A stretch of 64,000 nucleotides of DNA from Streptomyces viridochromogenes (GTDB lineage: Bacteria; Actinomycetota; Actinomycetes; Streptomycetales; Streptomycetaceae). The notes below the pieces were generated by a model. That model saw only the letters and a list, made by a program, of their open reading frames with translations. It made no database searches and was not told the origin of the DNA. Position numbers and translations under genes: made by a program. Location: positions 62,001 through 126,000 of the forward strand of contig NZ_LGUR01000083.1 of NCBI RefSeq assembly GCF_001270495.1, in the 5' to 3' direction. This document shows positions 42,505-53,338 of the stretch, one piece after another (position 1 is the first letter of the stretch; each line of letters opens with the position of its first letter).

Positions 42505-45360
42505 ATGCGCTTTCGCGGGAAGTCGATCCGCCGGAAGATGGTGGCGCTGCTTCTCGTGCCGCTGGTGTCCCTGACCGCCATCTGGGGCTTCGCCACGGTA
42601 CTCACGGGGCGAGGTGTGGCCCAGCTCTTCACGGTGTCGTCCCTCGTCGAGAAGATCGGTTACTCCACCGAGGACGCGGTCCGCGTCCTGCAACAGGAAC
42701 GCCGCCAGGCGCTGGTGTACCTCGCCGATCGCCGCGCCTCGGACGCGCTGTCCGCACTGCGGGCCACCCGGAACGCCACCGACACCGCCGTCGCCGCGAT
42801 CCGCAAGAACGCCAAGGACCCCGACGTCCGCGACGGGTTGGACCAGGGCGACAGCGAGCGTCTGACCGCCGTCCTGGACGCCTTCGAAGGCATCAATCCC
42901 CTGCGCCGCAGTGTCGAGGACGGAACGGTCACCCGCGCCAAGGCCCTCGACCTCTACAACCGGCTCGTCGACCCCTGCTACGCCCTGCTGGGCTCCCTCG
43001 ACGGGATCGACAGCGTGGCGATGGACAAGCAGGCCCGCGCCCTGCTCAACGTCACCCGTGCGCGCGAACTGCTCTCCCGCGAGGACGCGTTGCTCAGCTC
43101 CGCCCTCGTGGTCGGCAAGCTCACCCGCGCGGAGATACACGGCGTCTCCGACCTCGTCGCCCAGCGCACGCTCATGTACGACATCAGCCTTGCGGACCTG
43201 CCCTCGTCGGAGCGTGAACGCTACGAGCGCTTCTGGAGGAACGCCTCCACGGCCCCACTGCACACCGCCGAACAGACCGTCATCGCCACCCAGCCCGGCA
43301 GGCCCAGCACGGTCGACGCCAAGAGCTGGGACACCGCCGCCGGCAGTGTCCTCGACGAGCTCAGCCAACTCAACGACGAGGCGGGCACCCGCTATCAGGA
43401 CCGCGTCCGCCCCGTCGCGATGGGCGTCATCATCAAGGCCGCCGTCGCCGGTGTCCTCGGTCTGCTCGCCCTGCTGTTCTCGCTCTTCCTGTCCGTGCGC
43501 GTCGGCCGTGCGCTCATTCGCGATCTGCGCCAGCTGCGCCTGGAGGCCCACGAGGCGTCCGGTGTCCGACTGCCCAGCGTGATGCGCCGCCTCTCCGCAG
43601 GCGAACAGGTCGACGTGGAGACCGAGGTCCCCCGCCTGGAGTTCGACAAGAACGAGATCGGTGAGGTCGGCCAGGCCCTCAACACCCTGCAACGCGCCGC
43701 CGTCGAGGCAGCCGTCAAGCAGGCCGAACTGCGCGCCGGCGTCTCCGAGGTCTTCGTCAACCTCGCCCGCCGCAGCCAGGTCCTCCTCCACAAACAGCTC
43801 ACGCTCCTCGACACCATGGAACGCCGGACCGAGGACACCGACGAACTCGCCGACCTTTTCCGCCTGGACCACCTGACCACCCGCATGCGCCGGCACGCCG
43901 AGGGCCTGGTGATCCTCTCCGGCGCCGCCCCCTCCCGGCAGTGGCGCAAGCCCGTGCAGCTCATGGACGTCGTCCGTGCCGCGGTGGCCGAGGTCGAGGA
44001 CTACGAGCGCATCGAGGTCCGCCGCCTGCCCCGTGTCGCCGTCACCGGCCCGGCCGTCGCCGACATCACCCATCTCGTGGCCGAACTCCTCGAGAACGCC
44101 ACCGTGTTCTCCCCACCCCACACCGCGGTCCAGGTCCTGGGTGAGCGGGTCGCCAACGGCTTCACCCTGGAGATCCACGACCGCGGGCTGGGTATGGCGG
44201 CCGACGTCCTGCTGGACGCCAACCTCCGGCTCGCCGAGACGCCCGAGTTCGAGCTGTCCGACACCGACCGGCTCGGCCTGTTCGTGGTCAGCCGGCTCGC
44301 CCAGAGGCAGAACGTCCGGGTCTCCCTGCAGCCCTCGCCGTACGGCGGAACCACCGCCGTCGTCTTCATCCCCGACGCGCTGCTCACCGACGACGTCCCG
44401 GACACCAACGGCATCGGGTTCCGCCTCGACCGCCCCACTCCCTCCAAGGAGGCCGAGCTGGAGGAGGCGCGCCGAGCCGCACTGTCCCACGCACCGGTCC
44501 GTGTGCCCGGCCTGCCCGCCTCGCTCCTTGACGGCCCGGTCGAGCTGGAGGCGCCCGTCGATCTCGACACCCTCACCGGCTTCCCGGACGGGCTCGACGA
44601 CGAGGACAGCGAACGTGGCGGCCTCTTCCGCTCGCGTCGCACCCTTGCCTCCATGGAGGACGAGACGACAGGCCCGGTCGGCGAACAGCGGCCGGTCTCC
44701 GACATCCATGGCGGACCGGCCCAGGCCGACCCGGACGACGGTGCGAGCGCCCCGGTCCCGCTGCCCCGCCGCAGCAGGACACCCAAGCTGGTCAGCTCGC
44801 ACGGGCGTCCGGTCACCGAGCAGCGCTCCCGGCGGGAGAAGGGCGACGCGGAGCCTTCGACAGGCCCGAGCCGTCCGGAGCCGAACGGCCTCGCTCCGCT
44901 GCCGACCCGCCGCCGCGGTACGGCCGACCGGGGCGAGGGAGCCGGTGCGCCCGACCGGACAGGTGACCGTGCCGACGCTCCCTCCACCACCGGGTACGGC
45001 CCTGGTGAGCCGCCGGAGCCCCCGGCTCTCCCCAGGCGAGCACGGCGTCCCGCCATCGCGTCGAGTGGCTCCGACGACTCAGCCCCGAACCGTGCCGCTA
45101 CACAGGGGGAGACCGGCTCCGGAGCGGGGGCGTTGCCCCGACGCGTACGACAGGCCAACCTCGCTCCGCAGCTCAGGCAGCGGTCCGCACCGCGTGCCGA
45201 GGACCCTACGGAGCTCGCCGAGCGGGACGCGGACGAGGTCCGCAACCGCATGGCCTCGCTCCAGCGCGGCTGGCAGCGCGGCCGCCAGGAGAACGCCGCG
45301 GGCGATGACGCCCACAGCGGCACAGCACCACAACGAACGACTAAGGGGGACGGTCGATGA
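42505..45360 (+). CDS. cvnA: Conservon sensor histidine-kinase-like protein CvnA
   Basis: A 951-aa membrane sensor. TM1 is at about residues 12-32, followed by an extracellular nitrate/nitrite-sensor-like helical domain (35-305), TM2 at about 312-333, a HAMP-like linker, then an HATPase_c domain with N531 (LVAELLENATVFSP) and DRGLGM. The C-terminal 250 residues are disordered and rich in Pro, Arg and Glu. A canonical H-box histidine is not obvious; DHLTTRMRRHAEGLVILSG occupies that place, as in other CvnA proteins. It transmits signals to the Cvn GTPase module. The ATG is set by GGGGGAGG. The stop overlaps cvnB by four bases. Confidence 0.92.
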   Translation: MRFRGKSIRRKMVALLLVPLVSLTAIWGFATVLTGRGVAQLFTVSSLVEKIGYSTEDAVRVLQQERRQALVYLADRRASDALSALRATRNATDTAVAAIRKNAKDPDVRDGLDQGDSERLTAVLDAFEGINPLRRSVEDGTVTRAKALDLYNRLVDPCYALLGSLDGIDSVAMDKQARALLNVTRARELLSREDALLSSALVVGKLTRAEIHGVSDLVAQRTLMYDISLADLPSSERERYERFWRNASTAPLHTAEQTVIATQPGRPSTVDAKSWDTAAGSVLDELSQLNDEAGTRYQDRVRPVAMGVIIKAAVAGVLGLLALLFSLFLSVRVGRALIRDLRQLRLEAHEASGVRLPSVMRRLSAGEQVDVETEVPRLEFDKNEIGEVGQALNTLQRAAVEAAVKQAELRAGVSEVFVNLARRSQVLLHKQLTLLDTMERRTEDTDELADLFRLDHLTTRMRRHAEGLVILSGAAPSRQWRKPVQLMDVVRAAVAEVEDYERIEVRRLPRVAVTGPAVADITHLVAELLENATVFSPPHTAVQVLGERVANGFTLEIHDRGLGMAADVLLDANLRLAETPEFELSDTDRLGLFVVSRLAQRQNVRVSLQPSPYGGTTAVVFIPDALLTDDVPDTNGIGFRLDRPTPSKEAELEEARRAALSHAPVRVPGLPASLLDGPVELEAPVDLDTLTGFPDGLDDEDSERGGLFRSRRTLASMEDETTGPVGEQRPVSDIHGGPAQADPDDGASAPVPLPRRSRTPKLVSSHGRPVTEQRSRREKGDAEPSTGPSRPEPNGLAPLPTRRRGTADRGEGAGAPDRTGDRADAPSTTGYGPGEPPEPPALPRRARRPAIASSGSDDSAPNRAATQGETGSGAGALPRRVRQANLAPQLRQRSAPRAEDPTELAERDADEVRNRMASLQRGWQRGRQENAAGDDAHSGTAPQRTTKGDGR

Positions 45361-45794
45361 CCGCACCGAAGGCGACCGGCCACACCGCGACCAACCAGTC
45401 CGGCGAGCTCAACTGGCTCCTCGACGACTTGGTGGACCGCGTCGCCAGCATTCGCAAGGCCCTCGTCCTCTCCAGTGACGGCCTGCCGACGGGCGTGTCC
45501 AAGGACTTGACCCGTGAGGACAGCGAGCACCTGGCCGCCGTGGCGTCCGGCTTCCACAGCCTTGCCAAGGGTGTGGGCCGCCACTTCGAGGCGGGCAACG
45601 TCCGGCAGACCGTCGTCGAGCTCGATGACGCCTTCCTGTTCGTGACGGCCGCCGGCGACGGCAGCTGCCTCGCGGTGCTCTCGGACGCCGACTCCGACGT
45701 CGGCCTGGTCGCGTACGAGATGACGCTCCTCGTCAAGCGTGTCGGGGTGCATCTGGGCTCCGCTCCGCGCACCGATCTGCCCGCGGGCGGGTAG
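45357..45794 (+). CDS. cvnB: Roadblock/LC7 protein CvnB
   Basis: A 145-aa roadblock/LC7-domain protein: LNWLLDDLVDRVASIRKALVLSSDGLPTGVSKDL, later AGNVRQTVVELDDAFLFVTAAGDGSCLAVLSDADSDVGLVAYEMTLLVKRVG. In MglB-like fashion it is expected to regulate the GTPase CvnD. It is coupled to cvnA by an ATGA overlap. Confidence 0.95.
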   Translation: MTAPKATGHTATNQSGELNWLLDDLVDRVASIRKALVLSSDGLPTGVSKDLTREDSEHLAAVASGFHSLAKGVGRHFEAGNVRQTVVELDDAFLFVTAAGDGSCLAVLSDADSDVGLVAYEMTLLVKRVGVHLGSAPRTDLPAGG

Positions 45795-45803
45795 TGGGAT
45801 GGC

Positions 45804-46199
45804 ATGAGCGCTGACGGTCAGGGAAGAAGCCACTGGTTCGACGACGAAGCCGGACCGGTTGTCCGTCCGTACGCCATGACGCGTGGCCGCACCACCAGTG
45901 CGGCCCAGCACCGCCTCGACCTGATCGCGGTGGTCGTCGCGGAACCGCACGCGGACGATCCGGACGCGGACTCCACGCTGTCCCCGGAACACGTGGACAT
46001 CGTCGGGCTGTGCCGTGACACCCCGCAGTCCGTGGCCGAACTCTCCGCTGAGCTCGATCTGCCCATTGGAGTCGTACGTGTCCTCATCGGGGATCTCGTG
46101 GACGCGGAATTCGTCCATGTGAACCGGCCAGTACCGCCTGCGGAGCTGGTGGACGAGAGTATTCTGCGCGACGTGATCAACGGCCTGCGGGCGCTGTGA
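45804..46199 (+). CDS. cvnC: DUF742 protein CvnC
   Basis: A 131-aa DUF742 protein. The N-terminus WFDDEAGPVVRPYAMTRGRT is the family signature. The C-terminal winged-helix-like section is SVAELSAELDLPIGVVRVLIGDLVDAEFVHV, and it ends at DESILRDVINGLRAL. It starts 9 bp after cvnB. In normal conservons the GTPase gene follows at once; here a 3.65-kb metabolic gene intervenes. Confidence 0.95.
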   Translation: MSADGQGRSHWFDDEAGPVVRPYAMTRGRTTSAAQHRLDLIAVVVAEPHADDPDADSTLSPEHVDIVGLCRDTPQSVAELSAELDLPIGVVRVLIGDLVDAEFVHVNRPVPPAELVDESILRDVINGLRAL

Positions 46200-46223
46200 G
46201 CGGCGCGGAAGCGGGGTAGTGAC

Positions 46224-49200
46224 GTGACAGGCTGGCAGTTCTGGGTCGACCGAGGCGGCACCTTCACGGACATCGTCGCGCGACGCCCGGACGGCCGTCT
46301 GCTGACGCACAAGCTCCTGTCGGAAAATCCGGCCCGCTACTCCGACGCGGCAGTCGCGGGCGTGCGCGAGCTGCTGGACGGATCCCAGGACCCCATCGAG
46401 GCGATCCGCATGGGCACGACGGTCGCCACGAACGCCCTGCTCGAGCGCAAGGGCGAGCGCACCCTGCTGGTCATCACCCGAGGCTTCCGCGACGCCCTGC
46501 GCATCGCCTACCAGAACCGCCCGCGGATCTTCGCGCGCCGTATCGAACTGCCCGAGCTGCTGTACGAGCGGGTCGTGGAGGTCGACGAGCGCATCGCCGC
46601 CGACGGCACCGTGGTACGCGCTCCCGACCTGGACGCCCTCGCCGGCCGCCTCCAGCAGGGGTACGACGACGGGATCCGTGCCGTCGCCGTGGTCTGCATG
46701 CACAGTCACCTCCACCCCGCGCACGAACAGGCCGTCGGGAAGCTCGCCGCCCGCATCGGATTCCCTCAGATCTCGCTGTCCAGCGAGGTCAGCCCCTTGA
46801 TGAAAGTCGTCCCACGCGGGGACACCGCCGTCGTCGACGCCTACCTCTCGCCTGTGCTGCGCCGCTACGTCCAGCACGTCGCCGAGAAACTCGAAGGCGT
46901 ACGGCTGATGTTCATGCAGTCCAACGGCGGCCTCGCCGAAGCCGGGCAGTTCCGCGGCAAGGACGCCATCCTCTCCGGCCCCGCCGGAGGCATCGTCGGC
47001 ATGGCGCGTATGTCGCAGCTCGCCGGCTTCGATCGTGTCATCGGGTTCGACATGGGCGGCACCTCCACCGACGTCTCCCACTTCGCCGGCGAATACGAAC
47101 GCGTCTTCACCACACAGATCGCCGGCGTCAGGCTGCGCGCCCCCATGCTGGACATCCATACCGTCGCGGCGGGCGGCGGCTCGATCCTCCACTTCGACGG
47201 CTCCCGCTACCGCGTAGGGCCGGACTCGGCGGGCGCGGACCCGGGACCCGCCTGCTACCGGGGCGGCGGCCCGCTCGCGGTCACCGACGCCAACGTCATG
47301 CTCGGCCGCATCCAACCCGCCCACTTTCCCAAGGTGTTCGGTCCCGAAGGCGACCAGCCGCTCGACGACACCCTCGTCCGTGAGCGTTTCACCGCCCTCG
47401 CGCGTGAGATCCGGGAGCGGACCGGCGACGACCGCACGCCCGAGCAGGTAGCCGAGGGCTACCTGCAGATCGCTGTCGCCAACATCGCCAACGCCGTCAA
47501 GCGGATCTCCGTCCAGAAGGGCCACGACGTCACCCGCTACGCCCTCACCACCTTCGGGGGTGCGGGTGGACAGCACGCGTGCATGGTGGCCGACTCGCTC
47601 GGCATCCGCACCGTACTCGTCCCGCCCATGGCAGGCGTCCTCTCCGCTCTCGGCATCGGCCTCGCCGACACCACGGCCATGCGCGAACAGTCCGTCGAGG
47701 CGCCCTTGCAGCCCACCTCGATGCCCGGCGTCCTGAAGACGGCGAGCGACCTCGAAGCAGCCGCCCGCACCGAACTTCTCGACGAGGAAGTCCCCGAGGA
47801 GCACATCAAGGTCACCCGCCGCGCCCAACTCCGCTACGACGGCACCGACACCACCCTCACCGTCGAACTCACCGAGCCCGACGCGATGAGGCATGCCTTC
47901 GAAGATCGTCATCGCGCCACGTACTCCTTCACGCTCGACCGCCCGATCGTCGTCGAAGCCCTCTCCGTCGAAGCCACCGGCATCACCGACCCCCCCGATC
48001 TCTCTGCTCTCGCCCCCTACGAAGCCACCCCTGAAGGCAGCCCGGCCGCACCGGAAACCGTCCGCCTCCACACGGGCGGCGCCTTGCGCGACGTACCCCT
48101 CCACCGCCGTGAGTACCTGCCTCCCGGCGAAACCGTCACCGGCCCGGCGATCATCACCGAGGCCAGTGCGACGACCGTCGTCGACGACGGCTGGCACGCC
48201 GCGACGACCGACGACGGGCATCTGGTCATGGAACGGGTGGCGATTACGCAGAGTTCCGATCTCGATACAAAAGCCGACCCGGTTCTTCTCGAGGTCTTCA
48301 ACAACCTCTTCATGTCCATCGCCGAACAGATGGGCGCCCGCCTCGAATCCACCGCCCAGTCCGTCAACATCAAGGAACGCCTGGACTTCTCCTGCGCGCT
48401 CTTCGACCCGGACGGAAACCTCGTGGCCAACGCCCCACACATCCCCGTCCACCTGGGCTCGATGGGTACCAGCGTCAAGGAGGTCATCCGCCGCCGCGGC
48501 TCCCGGATGCGCCCCGGCGACACCTACGCCGTCAACGACCCGTACCACGGCGGCACCCACCTCCCCGACGTCACCGTGATCACCCCGGTCTTCGACTCGG
48601 GAAGTGCGGCGAACACGGAGGGTGGTCAGGAGATCCTCTTCTACGTCGCCTCACGCGGCCACCACGCGGAGATCGGCGGCATCGCCCCCGGCTCCATGCC
48701 CGCGAACAGCCGCACCATCGAGGAAGAGGGAATCCTCTTCGACAACTGGCTGCTCGCCGAGAACGGCAGCTTCCGCGAGCAGGAGACCCTCCGGCTGCTC
48801 ACCGAGGCGCCCTACCCCTCCCGCAACCCCAAGACCAACCTCGCAGACTTGCGCGCCCAGATCGCGGCCAACCAGAAGGGCGTCGACGAAGTCGCCCGGA
48901 TGATCGACAACTTTGGCCTCGCCGTCGTCCAGGCGTACATGAAGCATGTCCAGGACAATGCGGAGGAAGCAGTACGCCGCGTCATCGACGCCCTGGACGA
49001 CGGTGAGTACGCGTACGAGACCGACTCGGGCGCGATCATCCGGGTACGCGTGCGCGTGGACCGCGAGAACCGCTCCGCCACCGTCGACTTCACCGGCACG
49101 TCCCCGCAGCTCTCCACGAACTTCAACGCCCCCTTCTCGGTCGTCAACGCGGCGGTCCTGTATGTCTTCCGGACCCTTGTCGACGACGACATCCCGCTCA

Positions 49201-49874
49201 ACGACGGCTGCCTGCGCCCCCTCGACATCATCGTGCCGCCCGGTTCCATGCTCGCTCCCGAACCCCCGGCAGCGGTCGTCGCGGGAAACGTGGAGACCTC
49301 CCAGGCCATCACCGGCGCCCTCTACGCCGCACTGGGCGTCCAGGCCGAGGGCTCCGGCACCATGAACAACGTCACCTTCGGCAACGAACACCACCAGTAC
49401 TACGAGACCGTCGCCTCCGGATCCGGCGCCGGCGACGGGTTCCCCGGAGCGCCCGTCGTCCAGACCCACATGACCAACTCGCGGCTCACGGACCCCGAAG
49501 TGCTGGAGTGGCGACTGCCCGTACAGCTCGACGAGTTCGCCGTACGGCGCGGCAGCGGAGGGGCCGGGCGGTGGCCCGGTGGTGACGGCGCCCTGCGCCG
49601 TATCCGGTTCCACGAGCCCATGACAGTCTCCACGCTGTCCCAGCACCGCCGAGTCCCGCCGTACGGCATGGCGGGCGGCGAACCCGGCGCGCTGGGTGCC
49701 AACCGCGTGGAACGCGCGGACGGCACGGTCACCGCACTCGGCGGAAGCGATTCCGCAGATGTCCGACCCGGCGACGTACTCGTCATCGAAACCCCTGGCG
49801 GCGGAGGCTACGGCCGACCGTCGCGCGACCCCCATCAAGCAGGAGAAGAGATCGATGATCTTCGGGCGTTCTGA
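46224..49874 (+). CDS. 5-oxoprolinase / hydantoinase A-B fusion, inside the conservon
   Basis: A 1216-aa full-length ATP-dependent 5-oxoprolinase (HyuA-HyuB fusion). The N-terminal half has [32 protein letters not shown] and the ASKHA-type [10 protein letters not shown] (D276). The second half has [35 protein letters not shown] and [20 protein letters not shown], and ends [15 protein letters not shown]. It hydrolyses 5-oxoproline or a hydantoin with ATP. GTG at 46224 has only a weak ribosome site. Its end overlaps cvnD by 20 bp, and the cvnD ribosome site lies within its coding sequence, so it is embedded in the operon. Substrate specificity cannot be settled from sequence. Confidence 0.93.
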   Translation: MTGWQFWVDRGGTFTDIVARRPDGRLLTHKLLSENPARYSDAAVAGVRELLDGSQDPIEAIRMGTTVATNALLERKGERTLLVITRGFRDALRIAYQNRPRIFARRIELPELLYERVVEVDERIAADGTVVRAPDLDALAGRLQQGYDDGIRAVAVVCMHSHLHPAHEQAVGKLAARIGFPQISLSSEVSPLMKVVPRGDTAVVDAYLSPVLRRYVQHVAEKLEGVRLMFMQSNGGLAEAGQFRGKDAILSGPAGGIVGMARMSQLAGFDRVIGFDMGGTSTDVSHFAGEYERVFTTQIAGVRLRAPMLDIHTVAAGGGSILHFDGSRYRVGPDSAGADPGPACYRGGGPLAVTDANVMLGRIQPAHFPKVFGPEGDQPLDDTLVRERFTALAREIRERTGDDRTPEQVAEGYLQIAVANIANAVKRISVQKGHDVTRYALTTFGGAGGQHACMVADSLGIRTVLVPPMAGVLSALGIGLADTTAMREQSVEAPLQPTSMPGVLKTASDLEAAARTELLDEEVPEEHIKVTRRAQLRYDGTDTTLTVELTEPDAMRHAFEDRHRATYSFTLDRPIVVEALSVEATGITDPPDLSALAPYEATPEGSPAAPETVRLHTGGALRDVPLHRREYLPPGETVTGPAIITEASATTVVDDGWHAATTDDGHLVMERVAITQSSDLDTKADPVLLEVFNNLFMSIAEQMGARLESTAQSVNIKERLDFSCALFDPDGNLVANAPHIPVHLGSMGTSVKEVIRRRGSRMRPGDTYAVNDPYHGGTHLPDVTVITPVFDSGSAANTEGGQEILFYVASRGHHAEIGGIAPGSMPANSRTIEEEGILFDNWLLAENGSFREQETLRLLTEAPYPSRNPKTNLADLRAQIAANQKGVDEVARMIDNFGLAVVQAYMKHVQDNAEEAVRRVIDALDDGEYAYETDSGAIIRVRVRVDRENRSATVDFTGTSPQLSTNFNAPFSVVNAAVLYVFRTLVDDDIPLNDGCLRPLDIIVPPGSMLAPEPPAAVVAGNVETSQAITGALYAALGVQAEGSGTMNNVTFGNEHHQYYETVASGSGAGDGFPGAPVVQTHMTNSRLTDPEVLEWRLPVQLDEFAVRRGSGGAGRWPGGDGALRRIRFHEPMTVSTLSQHRRVPPYGMAGGEPGALGANRVERADGTVTALGGSDSADVRPGDVLVIETPGGGGYGRPSRDPHQAGEEIDDLRAF

Positions 49875-50460
49875 GCGCGGGAAGCCTCCGGTCGAGCCCG
49901 TCACGCTCAAGATCCTGGTGGCCGGCGGCTTCGGCGTGGGCAAGACGACCCTCGTCGGCGCGGTCAGCGAGATCAGGCCGCTGCGCACGGAGGAACTGCT
50001 CACCGAGGCCGGCCGCCCGGTCGACGACACAAGCGGTGTCGAGGGCAAACGCACCACCACCGTGGCCATGGACTTCGGCCGGATCACGTTGCGCGAGGAT
50101 CTCGTGCTGTACCTCTTCGGTACGCCCGGCCAGGAGCGGTTCTGGTTCATGTGGGACGAGCTGTCCGAAGGCGCGCTCGGTGCCGTCGTACTCGCCGACA
50201 CCCGCCGCCTCGAGGACTGTTTCGCGGCCGTCGACTACTTCGAACGGCGCTCCATACCCTTCCTCGTCGGCGTCAACTGCTTCGAGGGAGCCGACCGTTA
50301 CCCGGTGGAGGCCATCCGGCAGGCCCTCGACCTCGACAGCGACGTACCGCTGCTGCTGTGCGACGCCCGCGACCGGGAGTCGGTGAAGGAGACCCTCATC
50401 GGTGTCGTCCAGCACGCGATGGCCTTTCAGGCGGACCGCCGCGAGGCCGTGACCACCTGA
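49855..50460 (+). CDS. cvnD: Conservon GTPase CvnD
   Basis: A 201-aa Ras-like GTPase of the bacterial MglA/Cvn class. G1 GGFGVGKT at 24-31, switch [15 protein letters not shown], and GVNCFEG in place of the NKxD motif. It is the predicted output of the cvnA-C module. ATG at 49855 follows AGGAGAAG located in the end of the oxoprolinase gene, giving a 20-bp overlap. A strong terminator begins directly after the stop codon. No cvnE cytochrome P450 is present. Confidence 0.95.
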   Translation: MIFGRSERGKPPVEPVTLKILVAGGFGVGKTTLVGAVSEIRPLRTEELLTEAGRPVDDTSGVEGKRTTTVAMDFGRITLREDLVLYLFGTPGQERFWFMWDELSEGALGAVVLADTRRLEDCFAAVDYFERRSIPFLVGVNCFEGADRYPVEAIRQALDLDSDVPLLLCDARDRESVKETLIGVVQHAMAFQADRREAVTT

Positions 50461-50493
50461 GGCGGGGGTACGGGCACGGCCCGTACCCCCGCC
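50461..50493 (+). terminator. Terminator of the conservon
   Basis: A perfect 14-bp stem, GGCGGGGGTACGGG and its complement around CACGG, abuts the cvnD stop codon. Confidence 0.85.
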
Positions 50494-50600
50494 GACCGGG
50501 GTACGGGCCGTGGCTCAGGGCCACGCGCGTGTGGCTCACATGGGACGCACGCACGCGTGGACCGCTCTTCGGCTCCAGCCTTCCGCTTCAGCCGTCTCCG

Positions 50601-52112
50601 TCAGCTCTCGCCGTCCTCCAGCCAGCCGAAGCTCTTCTCCACCGCCTTGCGCCAGTTGTGGTGCTCGCGGTCACGCACATCGGCAGGCATGGCGGGCGTC
50701 CACTCGGCGTCCTTCGCCCAGTGCGTCTTGAGCTCGTCCAGGTCGTTCCACACACCGGTGGCGAGGCCGGCCGCGTACGCGGCTCCCAGGCAGGTCGTCT
50801 CGGAGACCTTGGGCCGGATCACCGGGACGTCGAGCACGTCCGCCTGGTGCTGCATGAGCAGGTTGTTCTTCGTCATGCCGCCGTCGACCTTCAGGGTCGT
50901 GATGTGCACGCCGGAGTCCTGGTACATGGCGTCCACGACCTCGCGTGTCTGCCAGCTCGTCGCCTCCAGCACCGCGCGGGCGAGGTGCGCCTTGGTGACG
51001 TACCGCGTCAGTCCGGTGATCACCCCACGCGCGTCCGAACGCCAGTACGGCGCGAACAGGCCGGAGAAGGCGGGCACGATGTAGGCGCCGCCGTTGTCCT
51101 CGACACTCGCCGCCAGAGGCTCGATCTCGTCGGCGGTGCGGATGATGCCGAGCTGGTCGCGGAACCACTGGACCAGCGCGCCCGTTATGGCTATCGACCC
51201 CTCCAGGCAGTACACCGGCGCCTCACTGCCGATCTTGTAGCCCATCGTCGTCAGCAGCCCGCTCTTCGACGGCACCGGCCGGTTGCCGGTGTTGAGCAGC
51301 AGGAAGCTGCCCGTGCCGTAGGTGTTCTTCGCCGTGCCCACGTCATAGCAGGCCTGCCCGAACACCGCCGCCTGCTGGTCGCCCAGGGCGGAGGCGACCG
51401 GCACACCGGCCAGCTGCCCGACGGCGGTCCCGTACACCTCGGCCGAGGACCTGATCTCCGGAAGGACGGCCTCCGGCATGTTCATGGCGGAGAGGATCGA
51501 GGAGTCCCACTGGAGGCTCTCCAGGTTCATCAGCATGGTGCGTCCGGCGTTCGTCACGTCGGTGACGTGATGCCCGCCCTCCGTGCCGCCGGTGAGGTTC
51601 CAGATCAGCCAGGAGTCGATGGTGCCGAAGGCGATCTCGCCGCGCTCGGCGCGGTCCCTGAGGCCGGGCACGTTGTCCAGCAGCCAGGCCGCCTTGGGGC
51701 CGGAGAAGTAGCTGGCCAGCGGCAGGCCGGTCTGCTCGCGGAAACGGTCCTGCCCGTCCGAGCCGCCGAGCTGGTTGCACAACGCCGCCGTGCGTGTGTC
51801 CTGCCACACGATCGCGTTGTGCACCGGCTTGCCCGTCGCGCGGTCCCACAGGACAGTCGTCTCGCGCTGGTTGGTGATGCCGAGCGCGCTGAGCTGGTCG
51901 GCACGCAACCCGGCCTTGGCGATCGCGCCGGCCACCACCGCCTGCACCTTGGACCAGATCTCGGTGGCGTCGTGCTCCACCCAGCCGGGTTTGGGGAAGA
52001 TCTGGCGGTGCTCGCGCTGGTCGACGGCCACGATGGCGCCGTCCTGGTTGAAGATCATGCAGCGGCTCGAGGTTGTGCCCTGGTCGATGGCGGCGACGAA
52101 CTTGTCCGTCAT
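50601..52112 (-). CDS. glpK: Glycerol kinase
   Basis: A 503-aa FGGY-family kinase that phosphorylates glycerol to glycerol-3-phosphate. It has the N-terminal phosphate loop [15 protein letters not shown], and [70 protein letters not shown] and [14 protein letters not shown]: all standard. It is second in the glpF-glpK pair, with a 22-bp gap. No glpD or gylR gene is adjacent, unlike the classical Streptomyces gyl operon. Confidence 0.97.
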   Translation of the reverse strand: MTDKFVAAIDQGTTSSRCMIFNQDGAIVAVDQREHRQIFPKPGWVEHDATEIWSKVQAVVAGAIAKAGLRADQLSALGITNQRETTVLWDRATGKPVHNAIVWQDTRTAALCNQLGGSDGQDRFREQTGLPLASYFSGPKAAWLLDNVPGLRDRAERGEIAFGTIDSWLIWNLTGGTEGGHHVTDVTNAGRTMLMNLESLQWDSSILSAMNMPEAVLPEIRSSAEVYGTAVGQLAGVPVASALGDQQAAVFGQACYDVGTAKNTYGTGSFLLLNTGNRPVPSKSGLLTTMGYKIGSEAPVYCLEGSIAITGALVQWFRDQLGIIRTADEIEPLAASVEDNGGAYIVPAFSGLFAPYWRSDARGVITGLTRYVTKAHLARAVLEATSWQTREVVDAMYQDSGVHITTLKVDGGMTKNNLLMQHQADVLDVPVIRPKVSETTCLGAAYAAGLATGVWNDLDELKTHWAKDAEWTPAMPADVRDREHHNWRKAVEKSFGWLEDGES

Positions 52113-52134
52113 GACGTCCCCTTCGTCGGTTCCT

Positions 52135-52860
52135 TCAGAAGGCTGCGTTGAAGATGAGCCCGGACAGCACCCCGCCGATCAGCGGTCCCACCACCGGGAT
52201 CCACGCGTAGCCCCAGTCCGAGGTGCCCTTGTTGGGAATCGGGAGCAGGGCGTGGACGATGCGCGGGCCCAGGTCACGGGCCGGGTTGATGGCGTATCCG
52301 GTGGGACCGCCGAGCGACAGACCGATGCCGACCACCAGGAACGAGACGATCAGAATCGCGGTGCCGGACACGCCGAGCCCCTTGGTCAGGCCGAAGGCGA
52401 GGATCGGCAGTACCAGCGCGATCGTCGCGATGATCTCGGTGATGAGGTTCGCCACGACATTGCGGATCGCGGGCGCGGTGGAGAAGATTCCGAGGGTCGG
52501 CTGAGCGATGTCCTTGTCGGCGTTGGCCTGGAACTGCGCGAAGTAGACCAGCCAACACAGCACCGCACCCAGGATCGCGCCGACCATCTGCCCGGCGATG
52601 TAGATGTGGACCTTGTCCCATACCCCGGTGTCGATGGCGATCCCGAGCGTCACGGCGGGGTTGAGCTGCCCACCGGACAGCGGCGCGGCGGTGTATGCGC
52701 CGGCCATCACGCCGAAACCCCAGCCGAAGGCGATGACGATCCAGCCCGCGTCCTTGGCCTTGGAGTAGTTGAGTACGACGGCGGCGACCACTCCGGCTCC
52801 GAAGAGGATCAGGATCGCGGTACCGATGACCTCACCGAGGAATATGTCTCCGTTGCTCAT
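52135..52860 (-). CDS. glpF: Glycerol facilitator (MIP family)
   Basis: A 241-aa aquaglyceroporin with six helices and the two half-helix motifs LNPAVTLG and [10 protein letters not shown] (the Asp after NPAR marks the glycerol-conducting class). The ATG follows AGGAG. The 478-bp region upstream holds the promoter. It is co-transcribed with glpK. Confidence 0.95.
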   Translation of the reverse strand: MSNGDIFLGEVIGTAILILFGAGVVAAVVLNYSKAKDAGWIVIAFGWGFGVMAGAYTAAPLSGGQLNPAVTLGIAIDTGVWDKVHIYIAGQMVGAILGAVLCWLVYFAQFQANADKDIAQPTLGIFSTAPAIRNVVANLITEIIATIALVLPILAFGLTKGLGVSGTAILIVSFLVVGIGLSLGGPTGYAINPARDLGPRIVHALLPIPNKGTSDWGYAWIPVVGPLIGGVLSGLIFNAAF

Positions 52861-53338
52861 GGCGGCTCCTAGGCCCTGACCGGGACGATCGGCCCCGGTT
52901 CTTCGTGCGGGGTGCGTTTCCCATGGCGACTTCAGCCGAGGGCAGGGAGGTCCCGCGCCCCGTTCGGCGTCCGTGATGAGCGTGCCGTCGCAGCCGACTC
53001 GCCCGTGGGGGAGGACGCCCTTGGTGCAGGCGGAACCGCGCGGCGCAGTGCGTGGATACGCCAAAAATGTACGGCGATGTCGACTGACACCGGGAAGTGT
53101 TCACCGGCGTTCAAGGGGCGTCAAGGTCGCGGACGCCAACGGTTGAGGGCGTGCCGACGGGGCACGGACCGTCGCCGAACGGGCTGTCGGGACGCCCACT
53201 CGGGGGGCGGGACGGACACCGGGCCCTGCTGAGGCCGGCAGGGAGGCCAGTTCCTGCTGAACCCGGCAGGGGCTGAAGACCAGGGCTGTGCTGAGGCCGT
53301 GCGGATTGGGCCTCCGCCGACCTCGTAGAAGAAGCGTC
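52861..53338 (-). promoter_or_regulatory. glpFK promoter region
   Basis: 478 bp without a gene. Near 53050-53115 the minus strand carries CCTTGACG and CCTTGAACGCCGGTGAACACTTCCCGGTG, with CCGGTG repeated at an 18-bp interval and GAAC repeats that could be IclR-type (GylR-like) sites. The distal part is filled with the repeated hairpins listed separately. Confidence 0.4.
53225..53271 (-). repeat. Two 19-bp self-complementary repeats
   Basis: CCTGCTGAGGCCGGCAGGG at 53225-53243 and CCTGCTGAACCCGGCAGGG at 53253-53271, each able to form a CCTGC/GCAGG hairpin. A third, poorer copy is near 53287. They follow the EAL-GGDEF stop and may act as its terminator. Confidence 0.6.

Noticed and set aside
44001..48560. 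A 1519-aa open frame antisense to cvnA and the oxoprolinase gene
   Set aside because: Composition is Val/Gly/Asp-rich shadow of high-GC coding sequence on the other strand; no domain is recognisable, and four well-supported genes occupy the other strand.
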